DNA of 64,000 nt. Origin: Hygrophila difformis (Eukaryota > Streptophyta > Magnoliopsida > Lamiales > Acanthaceae). Below, one piece after another: positions 34,206 to 46,407 of this stretch; position 1 is the stretch's first letter; each line of letters starts with the position of its first letter. The DNA is taken from assembly GCA_030278955.1 (NCBI GenBank), contig JAOANR010000006.1:5017310-5081309 (forward strand), in the 5' to 3' direction. The notes under the pieces were generated by a model. The model did no database searches, was not told where the DNA came from, and worked only from the letters and a program-made list of their open reading frames with translations. The translations under genes and the position numbers were made by a program.

Positions 34206-34529
34206 TGTTAGGTTATCCCACATCGGTTATAATGGTTCCCCATTACTACCTTATATGGATTGAGAGCAACTCTACCTATCACCAATTGGTTTTAGGTGTG
34301 AGTCTCCCATCCATGAATTTCTACATGGTATCAGAGCCATGGTTGCCCGGATTGGGTATATATTTGATCCTGAATTTGATTTCGAGATGATATCATCTCG
34401 AGGGGAGGGTGTTGGGTTATCCCACATCGGTTATAATGGTTCCCCATTACTACCTTATATGGATTGAGAGCAACTCTACCTATCACCAATTGGTTTTAGG
34501 TGTGAGCCTCCCATCCATGAATTTCTACA
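34206..34529 (+). mobile_element. Miniature LTR retrotransposon (TRIM/SMART type), complete
   Basis: Two 120-bp LTRs (34206-34325 and 34410-34529) start TGTT and end CTACA and differ at only two positions. They enclose 84 bp. Right after the left LTR is a tRNA-Met primer-binding site, TGGTATCAGAGCC (34326-34338). Right before the second is a purine tract GAGGGGAGGG (34400-34409). A perfect 5-bp target duplication TGACC flanks it (34201-34205 and 34530-34534). It has no coding capacity, so it relies on another element's proteins. At 324 bp it is among the smallest LTR elements known in plants. Confidence 0.95.
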
Positions 34530-34739
34530 TGACCTTCCGATGCTCATCCTATGGCTGAGAATGCACCTTCTCACTAATCCCTAATAATCGTATTAATTAC
34601 CTCTTAATTACCCCTTAAATAGTACAGTTACGTTATTCGGGTTTCCTGTCAATTTCTTCTTACGCCATAATGAATGAAGGACCCTACCCGACCCACCTAC
34701 CATCCTACTCTCCAACGCTCCGCCCTCTCCTTTTGCTTA

Positions 34740-35412
34740 GACTACATCTATCCATAACCACCCCAACTACCCAACCATCCAACCATCTTATTATTTAATT
34801 AATTTCTCTCTCTTCCAACTCATCAATATCCATCACAACCCAACCATCCCAATTTTACATACTTTATCAATAACCACCCAACCATCCAACCACAATATTA
34901 TATAAAATTATTTTAATCTATACAATTTTAAATAATGTTGAAATATAAAAAAATTAATGTATCAAAAATATAAAATTTTTATATTATTTATAAAGAATAA
35001 AGAATCAATAATATTAATATATTTTTTATTTATTTTTATTTTATATAAATTTTAAATTGAGTTAAATATATCAAAATTGATATATTATGTATTTAATTAA
35101 AATATAGCAAGAGTGATATCTATTTGTAGATAATAAAAAATTATAAAATTTGATATATTTTTTATTTATTTTTATTTTAAAATATAAAAGTTATAATGAT
35201 TTTAATCTATAAAATTTTAAATTTTAGTTGACCAATGGAAAAGTGACAAATGTCTCTTTCCCATTGGCCAAGGGAGAAGAGACCTCATGGTCTAATAAAT
35301 TTTTTGGTCGACCTCTTTAGAGGGACCATTCCATATTTTTTAATTTTTTTTAAATTACAATAATGAGGTGTATGGTTGGGTTGGGGACCAAAGGTCATGG
35401 ATAAACATGGTC
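34740..35412. mobile_element. Tourist-like MITE, copy 1 (PIF/Harbinger)
   Basis: Inverted ends GACTACATCTATCCATAACC and (complement) GACCATGTTTATCCATGACC are flanked by TTA (34737-34739 and 35413-35415). It is 673 bp, with an AT-rich interior and no gene. It closely resembles the element at 40095-40762 along its length. Confidence 0.85.
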
Positions 35413-35415
35413 TTA

Positions 35416-36074
35416 GGCGTGCGATACTGCGATCGTGATTTACACCTCATGCCTGCACGATCTTGATTTTGCCGCCCACGTTCTCCTGTCTATGTGGCGT
35501 TCGATTCCATTCTCTGGCTGTCGATCCACTATTTGTATACGAGTAATCGGATTGCTTATTTTGCAGCTTTGATTGCTGGAGCTCCATCTTGTGGGAGTAG
35601 TTTTGGATTGTTTGAGCTCTGTACATGGCGTGATTTAAGCGTGGAAAGAAGAGTCAAGGAATTCAAGCTCTTTCCCAGTCGTATTAGCTTTTTCCCTTTC
35701 CTGGACTACTGTTATTGTTGGTTACTTTATTCCAACTCGAGTGGAAATTGGAGAATTCTTCGAACCTGGTTTCCTTTCCATTACGTGGAGAAAATCTGCA
35801 TTTTCGTGTACCCAGTTTCTACTCCGGACATCCTGCAAAGGAAAGAGCCCAGGACCTATGCGTATCCCCTTTGTTTCTCTTCAGTGTAAGTTGTTTATAA
35901 AAATGTTCAGATTCAAGAAGAAGAATTATGAAATTTTCCTGTTTCCGTCGATTGTGTTCAATTGGAACTTCAATTGATTTGTTGAGATTCCTCTAGGGGG
36001 GTTTCTTTCTGTTTGGGGTTATGAATCTCAGCAGAAAAGCTTGGGGTTAGACTGAATCAAAAGTTTTATTCCAT
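35416..36074 (+). promoter_or_regulatory. Promoter and 5' leader of the GT14 gene
   Basis: No separate gene is supported. Open stretches at 35494-35977 lack recognisable domains and are probably transcribed leader. Confidence 0.4.
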
Positions 36075-37877
36075 ATGGAAGATGGTAAAGATCCCGTTGC
36101 TGTTGGCAGAACTGGCCAGACTAGGGTTTTGCCCCACAGGCTGCTGCAACTTCTTGCATGTTTTCTGGTGTTATGTTTCACTTTCTCTGTAGTTAGTATA
36201 TACATGATTAGGTACTTTGGAATGAATAATGTGGTGACCTCCGTGAGGCCTTCCTTATTCCCCTGCAACGCTGAAACATTAACTTTAGAAAATTGGATAA
36301 AGCCCCTATCCAATTTAATGCACAAAATGAGCGATGAGGAGTTGTTTTGGAGAGCTTCCTTTGCGCCCCGGATAAAACAGTATCCGTTTCAGAGGGTTCC
36401 GAAGATCGCATTTATGTTCTTGACTAAAGGACCATTGCCCTTAGCTCCTCTTTGGGAGAGGTTTTTCAGAGGGCACGAGGGGCTGTACTCAATATACATT
36501 CATCCCCTGCCTTCATTTGAGGGAAAATTTCCGTCCTCTTCGGTGTTTTACGGGAGGCAGATACCGAGTCAGGTGCTTGTCCCGATTCCTGTTCTGCTAG
36601 TATTAATTTTGTGAGATTGGTGCTTTGTGCAATATTTATGTTTCTTCATGTTCAGGAACAAATGCAAATTTTTGATTCCATGTAGTTGTGTGATTTGCTA
36701 CTGGGGTGGTGTCAATGTGTGCATGCAAGGAAATGTAGCCTGCAAAATAAGTGATTGTTTGGTTAAGGCGTTGGTTGCTTAGACATATCTAGAACTGGTG
36801 AACAGAGTCTTCTAGTATCACTTAACAATCAACTGCAGTGTAAATTTGAATCACAAACTTCTGGAGCTGCAATTTCTTTGCACTGCACACTTTCTCTAAT
36901 CTGTAAGAATTTGGTTTAATTTTATTTACAACTTATATGGGAATGCTATGCGTCTGGAAGACTTCAACCAGTTGGCTTTTTATATCTTTAAAAGGAATCT
37001 TTCCACTTCATTGGACTACAATTTCCCACGCATCAAGTTTTAAGTTCATTCTTTTGATACGTTTTGAGATTCTATTTTATCATATGCTGCAGCTATTTTC
37101 ACTTGTCAATCCATGCCTGGCTACATGTATAACGTTTGAAAACCTAATGTGTGGATTAAGGGGGTTGCTTTGTTATCCTATTCAAATTCTGACTGATTAT
37201 CTGAGTGTGTGTATGCTTTTGAATTCTATCATTTGCAGGTCTCGGAGTGGGGGAGAATGAGCATGTGTGATGCAGAAAGAAGACTCCTAGCCAACGCCTT
37301 ACTCGACATATCCAACGAACGGTTCATCTTGCTGTCCGAATCATGCATTCCGCTCTACAACTTCACCACCGTCTACAACTACATAATACAGTCCCAATAC
37401 AGCTTCATGGGTGCATTCGACGACCCCGGTCCATACGGTAGAGGACGCTACAACAGCTACATGCTTCCTGAAATTAACATCACCGAATGGCGCAAGGGTT
37501 CTCAATGGTTCGAGGTCGACAGAAAACTTGCCCTCAACATTGTACAGGACATAAAATTTCATCCGAAATTCAACAACTTCTGCAGACCGCCATGTTATGT
37601 TGACGAGCACTATTTTCCCACCATGCTGACCATTGAAGCCGGGAAAATGTTGGCTAACCGAAGTATTACATGGGTCGACTGGTCAAGAGGCGGTGCTCAT
37701 CCAGCCACCTTCGGTGGCTCTGATATCACATTAGAATTCTTGGCGAGAATCTATCAAAACCAAAATTGCTCATACAATGATCAGCCTTCATCACTGTGTT
37801 TCCTTTTCGCTAGGAAATTCTCTCCAAGTGCTTTGGATCCGTTGCTGTTGGCAGCCAGGAAGTACTTTGGTTTTTAA
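36075..37877 (+). CDS. GT14 family glycosyltransferase (core-2/I-branching type)
   Basis: Two exons (36075-36572 and 37239-37877) encode 378 residues. It is a type II membrane protein: a basic N-terminus, a membrane segment around residues 23-46 ([20 protein letters not shown]) and a lumenal catalytic Branch domain. Family landmarks are [87 protein letters not shown] and the C-terminal [17 protein letters not shown]. Related plant proteins (BC10-like, GlcA transferases for arabinogalactan) act in the Golgi. The exact donor and acceptor of this one cannot be told from sequence. The length matches plant relatives and no defect is seen. The single intron splits codon-complete between SQ and VSEWGRM. 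Confidence 0.94.
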
Positions 37878-38312
37878 CTATGTTTCTTGGTAGGACTTAG
37901 GGTTGTAAATGAAAGAAACCTTGAAATTTAATAAAATCATCATTCAAAAAACAAGACAGAAACAGAGGACTAGAGAATGCTGTTTGTTTGATTTGGCTCT
38001 TTTCATGTTTTTTTTTTTTTTACAGAAAAAGATAAAATATATAGAAACAGACAGGAATCCAACTTATCATAAAAATAATTGAGGGTGCAAAATTACGTGG
38101 AGCTACCTTATTGGCTATAAAAAAGTTGTCCAACTCCGGAATTAATGGTGCACGTCTGTCACTTTCGACGTGGCTTTCTGCTGTTGGTTGAGTTGCGGGA
38201 GGCGCACATGCTAGCAACGCCAACCGCATGTCCACATCCCAACAATTATTCCTTTACAATGCGTCAAATACAATTCAATTTATTTTCAAGTTTCCCCACT
38301 GCAGTCATTTTT
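37878..38312. other. 3' flank of the GT14 gene
   Basis: Holds an AATAAA-like signal near 37929 and a poly-T run near 38009-38021. No gene. Confidence 0.45.
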
Positions 38313-38961
38313 AGGGTGACAAAATATTGGAATCTCGATTCATTGAAACGCAAAATTAAATCGAATTGAATTTCCGATTAATCAAGTACCCGATTCAAAT
38401 ATAAATATTTTATTTAAATATTTGTTCGATTTAGATATAAATATAAATATTTTAATTTTTTTCTCGATTAAAAAAATTATATATATTGTGTATATTATAC
38501 ATATTTAGTGGTACATAATTGTATATCAATAATATATATTATTATTTATTTAATTCTCTAAGTATATATAATACAATAAATATTAAAAAGTAAAGATAAT
38601 TATAAAAAAATACGTCCTATATTGATTTTTTGCCCTTAAGAATAATCATTCTAAAATAGACACTAGATAATTTTTGTAAAATATACTAATATACTACCGA
38701 ATTCGATAATTATATGATTTTTTTAATTGTATTGTAATAACCTCAAAAATAAACCTACAAACGATTAAGAATTAGGAAATGAAGATTTGATCATAAAGTT
38801 TAATAGGTTTGGTCTTGGATAAAATATTCGAATCGAATCGTTTAACCGCTTAATCAAATCAAAACCGAACCCCCGGTTAACCGAACCGAACCCCCGGTTA
38901 ACCTCCGCTTACAAATACAAATATCTCAAAAACTCATGATAACCGAACCGTGCCCACCCCT
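38313..38961. mobile_element. Non-autonomous DNA transposon (hAT-like MITE)
   Basis: AGTCATTTTT occurs on both sides (38303-38312 and 38962-38971). The right end CCGTGCCCACCCCT is the complement of the common plant AGGGGTGGGCACGG terminus; the left AGGGTGACAAAATA is a diverged partner. Two tandem ACCGAACCCCCGGTTAACC units lie near the right end. The superfamily is tentative. Confidence 0.6.
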
Positions 38962-38971
38962 AGTCATTTTT

Positions 38972-39484
38972 ATACACTCTTCTCGCTTAAGTAACAAAAA
39001 CAAATACTCCTCGTAAACAAAAAAATAGGTAACCCGAAAAGAAAAAATACTACTGTCACTGTTTTTTTTCTTCATTTGTAAATGGAGTATATATCTTCAT
39101 TTGTAAGTATATTATTATTAATTTTCATTTGTTAATTGTTCTTTTTCTTACTTAAAATTTATATGCAGAAATAACAAAAGTACAATTTAACAAATCATTA
39201 TTTATTATTTTATACTCAAAAGTTAAACTAAAATTCAAATTTAAATAATTTCAGTAACTTGTTCACTTGATCTTAACCAAATTTACCTACTCAACCTCTT
39301 TCGAAATTATTTCCAAACTATCTATCACCTAAAATCTTCTAAACCATCGCGAATTGAAAACATCACTGGTTTGATTTGGGGAAAAAATTATTAAATAAGT
39401 TAATTGCTAATTAGATAAATATTAGAAATAATTTTAGGGGTATAATTTTTTTTGACTAATTCCGAAAAAAAAAAATTATGCATA
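38972..39484. other. AT-rich spacer
   Basis: Nothing recognised. Confidence 0.5.
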
Positions 39485-39776
39485 AATCGGAGGTCTCAAG
39501 CTCGATTTCAGGGGTGTCGGATCAAGCATGTGTGTAGAGAGGGGAATCAGGCGGTGGACTTCTTGGCTCGCAAGACGGCATTGGATAAGCAATTCTTTAC
39601 CATTTGTGTGTATGTATCCTCCGGATGGGCTTGAGCGGCTTCTTCAGTGAGATGCAGATGATGTTAGGTATCCAGGTTGTAAGCTGGAGCTGGTTGGTGC
39701 CGGATTCTTCGTGGTTATATCTATTTTTTTTTTCTTTAGCTCACCTTTATGGCTGTAATCGAGAAAAAAAAAAAAA
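39485..39776 (+). pseudogene. 5'-truncated LINE, RNase H tail only
   Basis: IKHVCREGNQAVDFLARKTA followed by LDKQFFTI is the very end of an L1-type RNase H domain. A frame change precedes it. A poly-A tail of 13 lies at 39764-39776. Everything 5' of this is missing, as in most LINE insertions. Confidence 0.75.
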
Positions 39777-39984
39777 CTCAAAACCTTTGATTAAAATATC
39801 AAAACTCCATACCACTCAGACAAATTGTATTTGGTTTTCAGTTAGAATCAAGTATTTTTTGTTCAATTAATATTTACTGCAGTACTTTTATTTTTTTGAA
39901 AAAGAATTTCTTAGTATTTTGACAGTAATTCAAACACCAACCTTCAAAAAATAATAAAATTTTATGAAAGACACCATAGAAGTA

Positions 39985-40091
39985 GGGATGGCAATGGATC
40001 CGGGTCAGAACCGAGAACCGAAAAAGACCTGAGCTTGGGTCGGATCTTGGGTCTTACAAAATTGGACCCAGAACCGACCCGTTGCCATCGC
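39985..40091. repeat. GGATGGCAATGG short inverted-end repeat, copy 1
   Basis: Begins GGGATGGCAATGGATCCGGG and ends CCGACCCGTTGCCATCGC, so its ends are roughly complementary. The body is GGGTC/GACCC-rich. It lies directly left of Tourist-like MITE copy 2. Confidence 0.75.
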
Positions 40092-40094
40092 TAA

Positions 40095-40762
40095 GACTAC
40101 CATTATCCATGACCACCCCAACCACCCAACCATCCAACCATCTCATTATTTTATTAATTTCTCTATCTTCCAACTCATCAATATCCATCCCAACCCAACC
40201 ACTTCAATTTTACATACTTTATCAATAACCATCCAACCATCCAACCACAATATTATATATAATTATTTTTATCTTTTCAATTTTACATTATGTTGAAATA
40301 TAAAAAAATTAATGTATTAAAAATATAAAATATTTTATATTATTTATAAAGAATTAAAAATCTAAAATTTTAGTATATTCTTTATTTATTTTTATTTATA
40401 TAAATTTTAAAATGGGTTAAATATATCAAAATTGAGATATTACGTATTTAAAAAAAGTATAGGAAAAGTGGTCTCTATTTGTAGAGAATGAAAAATTATA
40501 AATTTTGGTATATTTTTTTTATTTTAAAATATAAAAAATATAATGATTTTAAATTTAGTGTTTTAAATTTTAGTTGACCAATGAGATTGAGACAAATGGC
40601 TCAATCCCATTGGCCAATGTGATGGAGACCAAAGGGTCTCATTTTAGTTTTGGTCGACCCAAGGGGAGAGACCTCTCAGCATTTTTTCTTTTTTTTTTAA
40701 AAAAAATTAATGATGATGTGGCGGTTGGGTTGGGGGTGGGAAGGTCATGGTTAAATGTAGTC
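40095..40762. mobile_element. Tourist-like MITE, copy 2 (PIF/Harbinger)
   Basis: Ends GACTACCATTATCCATGACC and (complement) GACTACATTTAACCATGACC are flanked by TAA (40092-40094 and 40763-40765). It is 668 bp and matches copy 1 at 34740-35412 through its CCAACCATCCAACC start, AT-rich middle and TTGGTCGACC block. Confidence 0.87.
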
Positions 40763-40765
40763 TAA

Positions 40766-40870
40766 GGATGGCAATGGGTCCGGGTCAGACCCGGAACCGA
40801 ACCGAACCCGAGCACTGGGTCGGGTCTTGGGTCTTGGCGGAACCGACCCAGACCCGACCTATTGCCGTCC
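40766..40870. repeat. GGATGGCAATGG short inverted-end repeat, copy 2
   Basis: GGATGGCAATGGGTCCGGGT to CCTATTGCCGTCC. Same orientation and similar body to copy 1 at 39985-40091, on the other side of the MITE. Confidence 0.75.
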
Positions 40871-41178
40871 GTAATAGAAGCTTTCCAACGTAATCATACA
40901 AGCTACTAGGAGTGCATTACTTAAAAGTTAAAACTATCTTTACAAATTACAATAGATTAGTTTATTTTTTATTTTTTTTTGGGAAAATAAGATTAGTTTA
41001 TTTATTACTGATACTTTATACAGGGAAATTCCGGAGGGACACCTAAAAAATGACCTTTTAACTAAAGGGGAGAATATTAATGGCTGGCACGACCATTGTC
41101 GTATCAAACAGCTGTGACTCCACTACATGCCAGGCTGTCATTTCGGGCAGCTGCCCGTAACCGTCTCTCTGTCGGTGT
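40871..41178. other. Upstream region of the AG-peptide gene
   Basis: No gene recognised; presumed promoter. Confidence 0.4.
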
Positions 41179-41189
41179 ACATATATATA
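41179..41189 (+). promoter_or_regulatory. Probable TATA box of the AG-peptide gene
   Basis: CATATATATATG lies about 110 bp upstream of the start codon. Confidence 0.5.
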
Positions 41190-41296
41190 TGTATGGTTTA
41201 CACATTATTGACCCCTCAGCTCGCGCCTCTGCCGTTCATTTCACCAGGAATTCTTCTTCGCTTTATTCTCTTCACGCAGAGATCCGAAAGAAACCA

Positions 41297-41491
41297 ATGG
41301 CGGCTTCTCAGACTGGAGCTTTGTTGGTTGCCATCGCAATGGCGACTATTTTCGTTCTCATAGGGAGCTCAGCGGCGCAGGCCCCAGCGCCAGCGCCAGA
41401 ATCGGCTGCTGGAGTCACTTCACCGTCCTTCGCCTTCGGTGTCGCCGTCGCGGTAGTTTCTTTCGTCTTTGGTTCTGCAGTCAGGATCTGA
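41297..41491 (+). CDS. Arabinogalactan peptide (AG-peptide)
   Basis: A single-exon 64-residue protein. The signal peptide is about residues 1-28 (hydrophobic ALLVAIAMATIFVLIG, cleavage near AAQ). The mature part is very short, APAPAPESAAG, with three Ala-Pro units expected to be hydroxylated and to carry arabinogalactan. A C-terminal hydrophobic segment (FAFGVAVAVVSFVFGSAVRI) follows, of the type replaced by a GPI anchor. This is the classic layout of plant AG-peptides (AGP16/20/22/41 group), which are cell-surface proteoglycans. The start chosen is the methionine giving a clean signal peptide, in a good context (ACCAATGGCG). An upstream in-frame extension lacks these properties. Confidence 0.9.
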   Translation: MAASQTGALLVAIAMATIFVLIGSSAAQAPAPAPESAAGVTSPSFAFGVAVAVVSFVFGSAVRI

Positions 41492-42505
41492 GCTTAATTA
41501 CGGCGTTCATACGTATACACGTCGTGGAGTGTATGTATTTGTCTAGTACAAATGTTTAGGCGATTGTGGGATTGATTTGCTATTTGGTTTAGTCCGCATT
41601 TGATATCTATTTCTGTGTTGTTTGTGATTTGAATTTTATTTTATCATATTATTAGGATTTTCTGGTGAAATTATTTGAATTCATTTTGTTATTATGTAAT
41701 TAATTAATTGACATTTTTATATTATATGCATTTTCTTTTATACATTTTATGTTTGAATTTGGAGGTATTTGTTCTCCTTTGATATATGTCTTGTTTCGCT
41801 GCAATCTTTAACAGATCTAGTGATTAAAAACTATACAGTTGTTTAAACTTCGAGATCCGTTAATGCAGCCAGTTAAGCATGGTATTTAAAGCCTTAGAAA
41901 TATTATAAGCATTAAAATACATTTTTGTTATAAAATTTTCTTGGAAAACATCACGTGGCTTCAAATCATGAAGGATTGCAGCAGAATTATGTTAATGTTA
42001 GGTTTTGTGTTTTGATTGAATGAAAATACAAGTGAGGCGTTGCTATTTTTGATTATTAAGATTGTTTTTCAAGTGTCTTCAATCACTCTCTACTTCGGTA
42101 AGAAGGGTGAGTAAATTCAAAGTATGATCTTATTATATATTTATATATTTAGGTGTATTTCTATGTTTTTTGTTAATAGATAGGAAACCTCAGAAGTAGT
42201 GAAATTGTTGTAGTGTTGGGATTGTTGGGACTTGGGAGATTATTTTAAGAGGTTAAATTTGTCATAATCCATGAAAGGTGGCTAAATATCATCCATTCTT
42301 TTTTACTTCCAAGTTGCCTTTGTGTCCCTTTTGCCCAAAAGTCTCACTACTTTTTTCACTCACCCCGTTTGCCCCTCCTAGAGTTGGTATGGAATTGGGA
42401 TTTGGGAGTAGTGCAGTTTAGCTAGCTGTCTCGTTGCCACTTGCCACCACTTGTCGAGATGATCCCATATCAAATTTCTTATTTCTTACTACTACTAATC
42501 TACTA
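41492..42505. other. 3' flank of AG-peptide gene and intergenic DNA
   Basis: No gene recognised. Confidence 0.5.
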
Positions 42506-42695
42506 CTCCCTCCGTCCCACTCCAAGTGTCTTGTTACTGTTGGGCACGGGAATTAAGGTAGAGTTGGTTTGTGAGTATATGGTGGGGTCCACATAGTTGT
42601 TGGAGGGGAAAATTACTTCTATTTATAGAAAGAAGACATTTGTAATGGGACATCCAAAAATAGTAAGTAGGACATTTGGAATGGGACGGAGGGAG
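42506..42695. mobile_element. Stowaway MITE (short type)
   Basis: Ends CTCCCTCCGTCCCA and TGGGACGGAGGGAG flanked by TA. The inverted repeats extend imperfectly for more than 30 bp (CTCCAAGTGTCTTG / complement TTCCAAATGTCCTA). It is 190 bp. Confidence 0.92.
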
Positions 42696-44161
42696 TATTT
42701 ATTCAAATTCAAACCAATCGTCCAGCATTTTTAAATTTGAGCTGGATTTGAATTTGTGAAATTCAAGGTTGAGCTCTAATCTGGCTGATTATTATCAGAA
42801 ATGAAGTTAAGTGCCATACGAGTTTTGCATAAATTGTTCAAGAAACAAGAATTCCCTCTTCCCGTTTTAAATTGAATTGTCTTTTGCCTAATACTACCAT
42901 AAACTGAAGTGTAGTAATGCATACCTATTCAAGGCCAACGTCTTCTCATTGTTAGTATAATTTTTTTGGTTGCCTCTCCAAAAATAAAATTTTGCATACA
43001 TAAAGGCTCGACTCGAGACATTTGCTTAAACTGTCAGAACCACATATCAATTGCATTTGGTTCATTGTTAGTATAATTGAATAGAATACCTCATTAAGAT
43101 GCGAATTTAAATAAATTAAATACCAAAAATTATATAGTAGAGAAATAATTAAACAAATAATATGAAAAGAGAAAAAGTGCCATAAATCATCAATTATGTT
43201 AAGCGTGCGAATATTGGGATAAATGTCTATTGAAGTGTAGATACAAGATTACAAGTACAATAAAGCAACTTCTGATCTAGAGATACTCTCTCCCATCCAA
43301 TGGAAAAATAATCAACCAAAGCGTCATATGGTTGCTACTTAACACATATCCTAGTTATCAAAGCAAAGCGAATTCCAAATTTCCAATTATGTTAATTCAT
43401 TTAAAATTAGTTGTAGAAAGTTGGGTTTAAGGAAGAAACTTAGGCAACGTTTGAATAAACGGGGGCTGAATAAAACAATCATTTTCCCGTCTTGGATTGT
43501 GTGTGATGATTGGTGATTGGTGGAAGTGGTTAATTTGTTATTGTGATAACTTCGTCAAATTGAGCTCAAATATCATACAGAACTCAACTACAAATTGAAA
43601 ATAATTCGGGCTTGATTTAAATTTGATCACAGTAATCAATATGCTCAGTTTATTGAATCATGATTCATGAAATGAAACAGCATAAAAAGGATTTTCATGG
43701 GTCTTCGACTAGCCATTCCCACGTAGGCTCCTAGCGGCAGGCAGGTTGCCATCAGAACTGGCACCCGCTGCTTACTCGTATGGAGCCATTTTAAAAAATT
43801 TCAAAAATTAACAAAGAATCGGGTATGGAAAATGTAATCCATCTCACTGCGAACAAGGTAGCAACTATTCACACAACCAAAAGCATTATCATCAATGCCA
43901 TGGGCATGGAAATGCCTCCTTGAGTCCGGCGATGGGTGGGAAATGGGACCATTTTTTCATTTAAATTTTCAAGTCAGTAGACAACAAATATAAAGTGGCA
44001 GCAATGAAAATAGTAACACAGGCCACAAGATTCAGAGAGACACACACAATCTGGCATTTCTGTTCTGAACAAACTCCAAGATTGGTCCACTAACATACAA
44101 AAAAGTTTCATTACACAAAATGTCATACTTGATTCACAATATTTTCATCTTCATCTTCAAC
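42696..44161. other. Intergenic DNA downstream of BABAM1
   Basis: Includes the 3' flank of the reverse-strand BABAM1 gene. No gene or bounded element is recognised. Confidence 0.5.
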
Positions 44162-46068
44162 TTACTGGATGGAGATGATGCCACTAGCCTCCACCTGTAT
44201 TGCGTCCTGCGCAAGAGTTTTTTTGACCAAAGACTTTGGTAGGTCCAAATCATCCTGCATGCAACGCTGCTGAGGATGGCACAACAACACACACATGTGA
44301 CGGAAAAGGGATCGGGTCAACCCTTGTCCACTCTCAAATACATAGCCATCGTACTCACAGATCTTCTCAAGGGCATCAACCAGGGTATCAAAAACCTGCT
44401 GTGGACAGTTATCAGGGCCAGGCTTGTCATGGAGGTACACAATGTCCAAGGTGAAGAGTCTCAGAGTTGAAGGTAAGTGAAACTGGGGCAGCATAGAGGA
44501 TCTACAGTAGATCAAGATCTGCGAAAGGGAAAAACATGTAGAGATTTTGCATGAACAAATTGTCATAACTGAAAATCAAAATTGCAAAAATCTCAAAATA
44601 AACCTATGTAAATTAACAGAATCTATCTGAAAATGCGAATCTCAGCCAATGAGTCAGCTGTCATACTGTTTTTGAGGGCATTAGATGGGAGTATCCCAAG
44701 TTTGCTTAGCCTAAAAATATTATGAGAGAATTCTATGTGTTAATTCATATTTACCACTTACCACTCTGAATGTCCGATTCTGATTACGGGATTTCTTTGC
44801 TTCGTGATTTGCCACCCTAAATAGCTGAGTGAGATCTGCAAGGCTAGAAGATGAATCCACTGATGCGTCACGCAGAGCACCAATAGCAGACTCAATATCA
44901 CTGCTGAACTCCTTCCGGAGCTTTCAATAGAAACAAAGCGGACAAATCAGACATGGGACATGGGAGTACATAACATTAATAGCTATTTTATCTCAACAAC
45001 AAAATGAAGGCAAAGGGATAGTAAAAAAGCATACATTCCAAGTAAACCAATATGAGATATCACTATAAGCATTAATTCAGCTCGGTAAACAACAAATAGA
45101 GAAAGAAAAAATGAAATTCCATTGCAAAGATAAAAGTATTCATACAGAATATAAAAATATGCAACCTTTTCAGTCTCAAGGGGAGCAAGATTGTAGCAAA
45201 ACCCATGCAAGTAATCAATGTATCTATTTTGGACGCTTGAATCTTAAATCATGAGTTCCAATTAAAAAATGTATTAAAATATACAAACCTTCTGTTGGTT
45301 CTTTGATTTGGTTCAACATACATAAAAGTTAAGGGAAGCAAATGTAGTGTTGTCAAGCAATTTTAATCATTCGACCAAAAGGCAACCATCTATCCACAGT
45401 AAAGTTACAACGCAATGCATCTAATCTTCAATACAGCAATGAATTTCGAGAATTTACCTGCAATTTCATCTCTTCAATAGATTTTAGGCATTCGCATCAA
45501 TTTTACTACAAACAATCAACTACACATCGTTGTTGGTATTAAAAACCCTAACATATGGATATTTAACTGGATGTATTTCACCAGTTCCTAACTTGAAATT
45601 TTCATAGGCCAATCGATCCCACACGTGCAGGAATCAAGAAATTTACCAAGCCTACCAAGAAATTTGCAAATAAATTAAGGCAGAACAAACAATGTCAACC
45701 CTACAGCAATAAATAAAAACAACAGCGTAAACAAAGCAATAAATCAGTACCCAATAAGTGGAATTCGCTAGGGCGGTGAATGCGAACCGATGATCGGGGT
45801 TGATGGTGAGCTTCGCATGGATGAACAGCATGATGGCCTGCTTAATTGAATCCAATCGAGTGTAAGGCCTCCCGTTCGGCCCATTCACCTTCATTTCCAC
45901 CATCGTTTCCGGACCGACATCTATGCAAAATAGAATGTCCTCGCTAGAAAATCGACCAGCCGGAAGGGTATATTCGCCGCCGCCTTCTACAGATCCTCCG
46001 CCCTGCCCCGGAGACGACGGGGGACCTCCCGTGGGCGAATTGAAATTCCTCACCTCCACAACGTCCAT
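44162..46068 (-). CDS. BABAM1: BRISC/BRCA1-A complex subunit MERIT40 (BABAM1-like)
   Basis: Three exons on the reverse strand (46068-45751, 44920-44762, 44518-44162) give 277 residues. After a glycine/proline-rich N-terminus come FSSEDILFCIDVGPETMVEM, RLDSIKQAIMLFIHAKLTIN and PDHRFAFTALANSTYW, then the exon 2 helix LRKEFSSDIESAIGALRDAS with LFRVANHEAKKSRNQNRTFR, and the exon 3 sheet ILIYCRSSMLPQF, FTLDIVYLHDKPGPDNCPQQ and GLTRSLFRHMCVLLCHPQQR. This is the VWA-like fold of MERIT40/NBA1, the scaffold that holds the K63-specific deubiquitinase BRCC36 in BRISC and in the BRCA1-A DNA-damage complex. All splice phases agree. The gene is intact and diverges from the PITH gene. Confidence 0.93.
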
Positions 46069-46407
46069 ACTCTCTCCTCAATCGGTTTCTCCCCAAGGTA
46101 GAAGAAGGCTCTTCCTCTTGTCTTTGGTTTTCAAGGGTTTCGGGGGTGATTTAGTCATTTCATCATGGATATGGTAAGGCGTGTTTGGATATTATATGTA
46201 AATATGACAAATAAACTGATAAACACTGCTTTTATATTCAGATAAATAATTGAGTCCAAACACGGCGTGCGGCTGATATATTCTTTGCGTAGAACGGTAA
46301 AGTAGGACTCTCCACAAGCAAAATCTCATATGCGCCATATATAAAGAAGAAATCCCCTTGTCTCCCTAGTTTCAATTACATTCGAGAACGCAGGAATCGA
46401 GCATAAG
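46069..46407. promoter_or_regulatory. Shared divergent promoter, BABAM1 / PITH
   Basis: The start codons of two housekeeping-type genes on opposite strands lie only 339 bp apart, so both promoters and 5' leaders share this stretch. No clear TATA box is seen for either. Confidence 0.6.
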
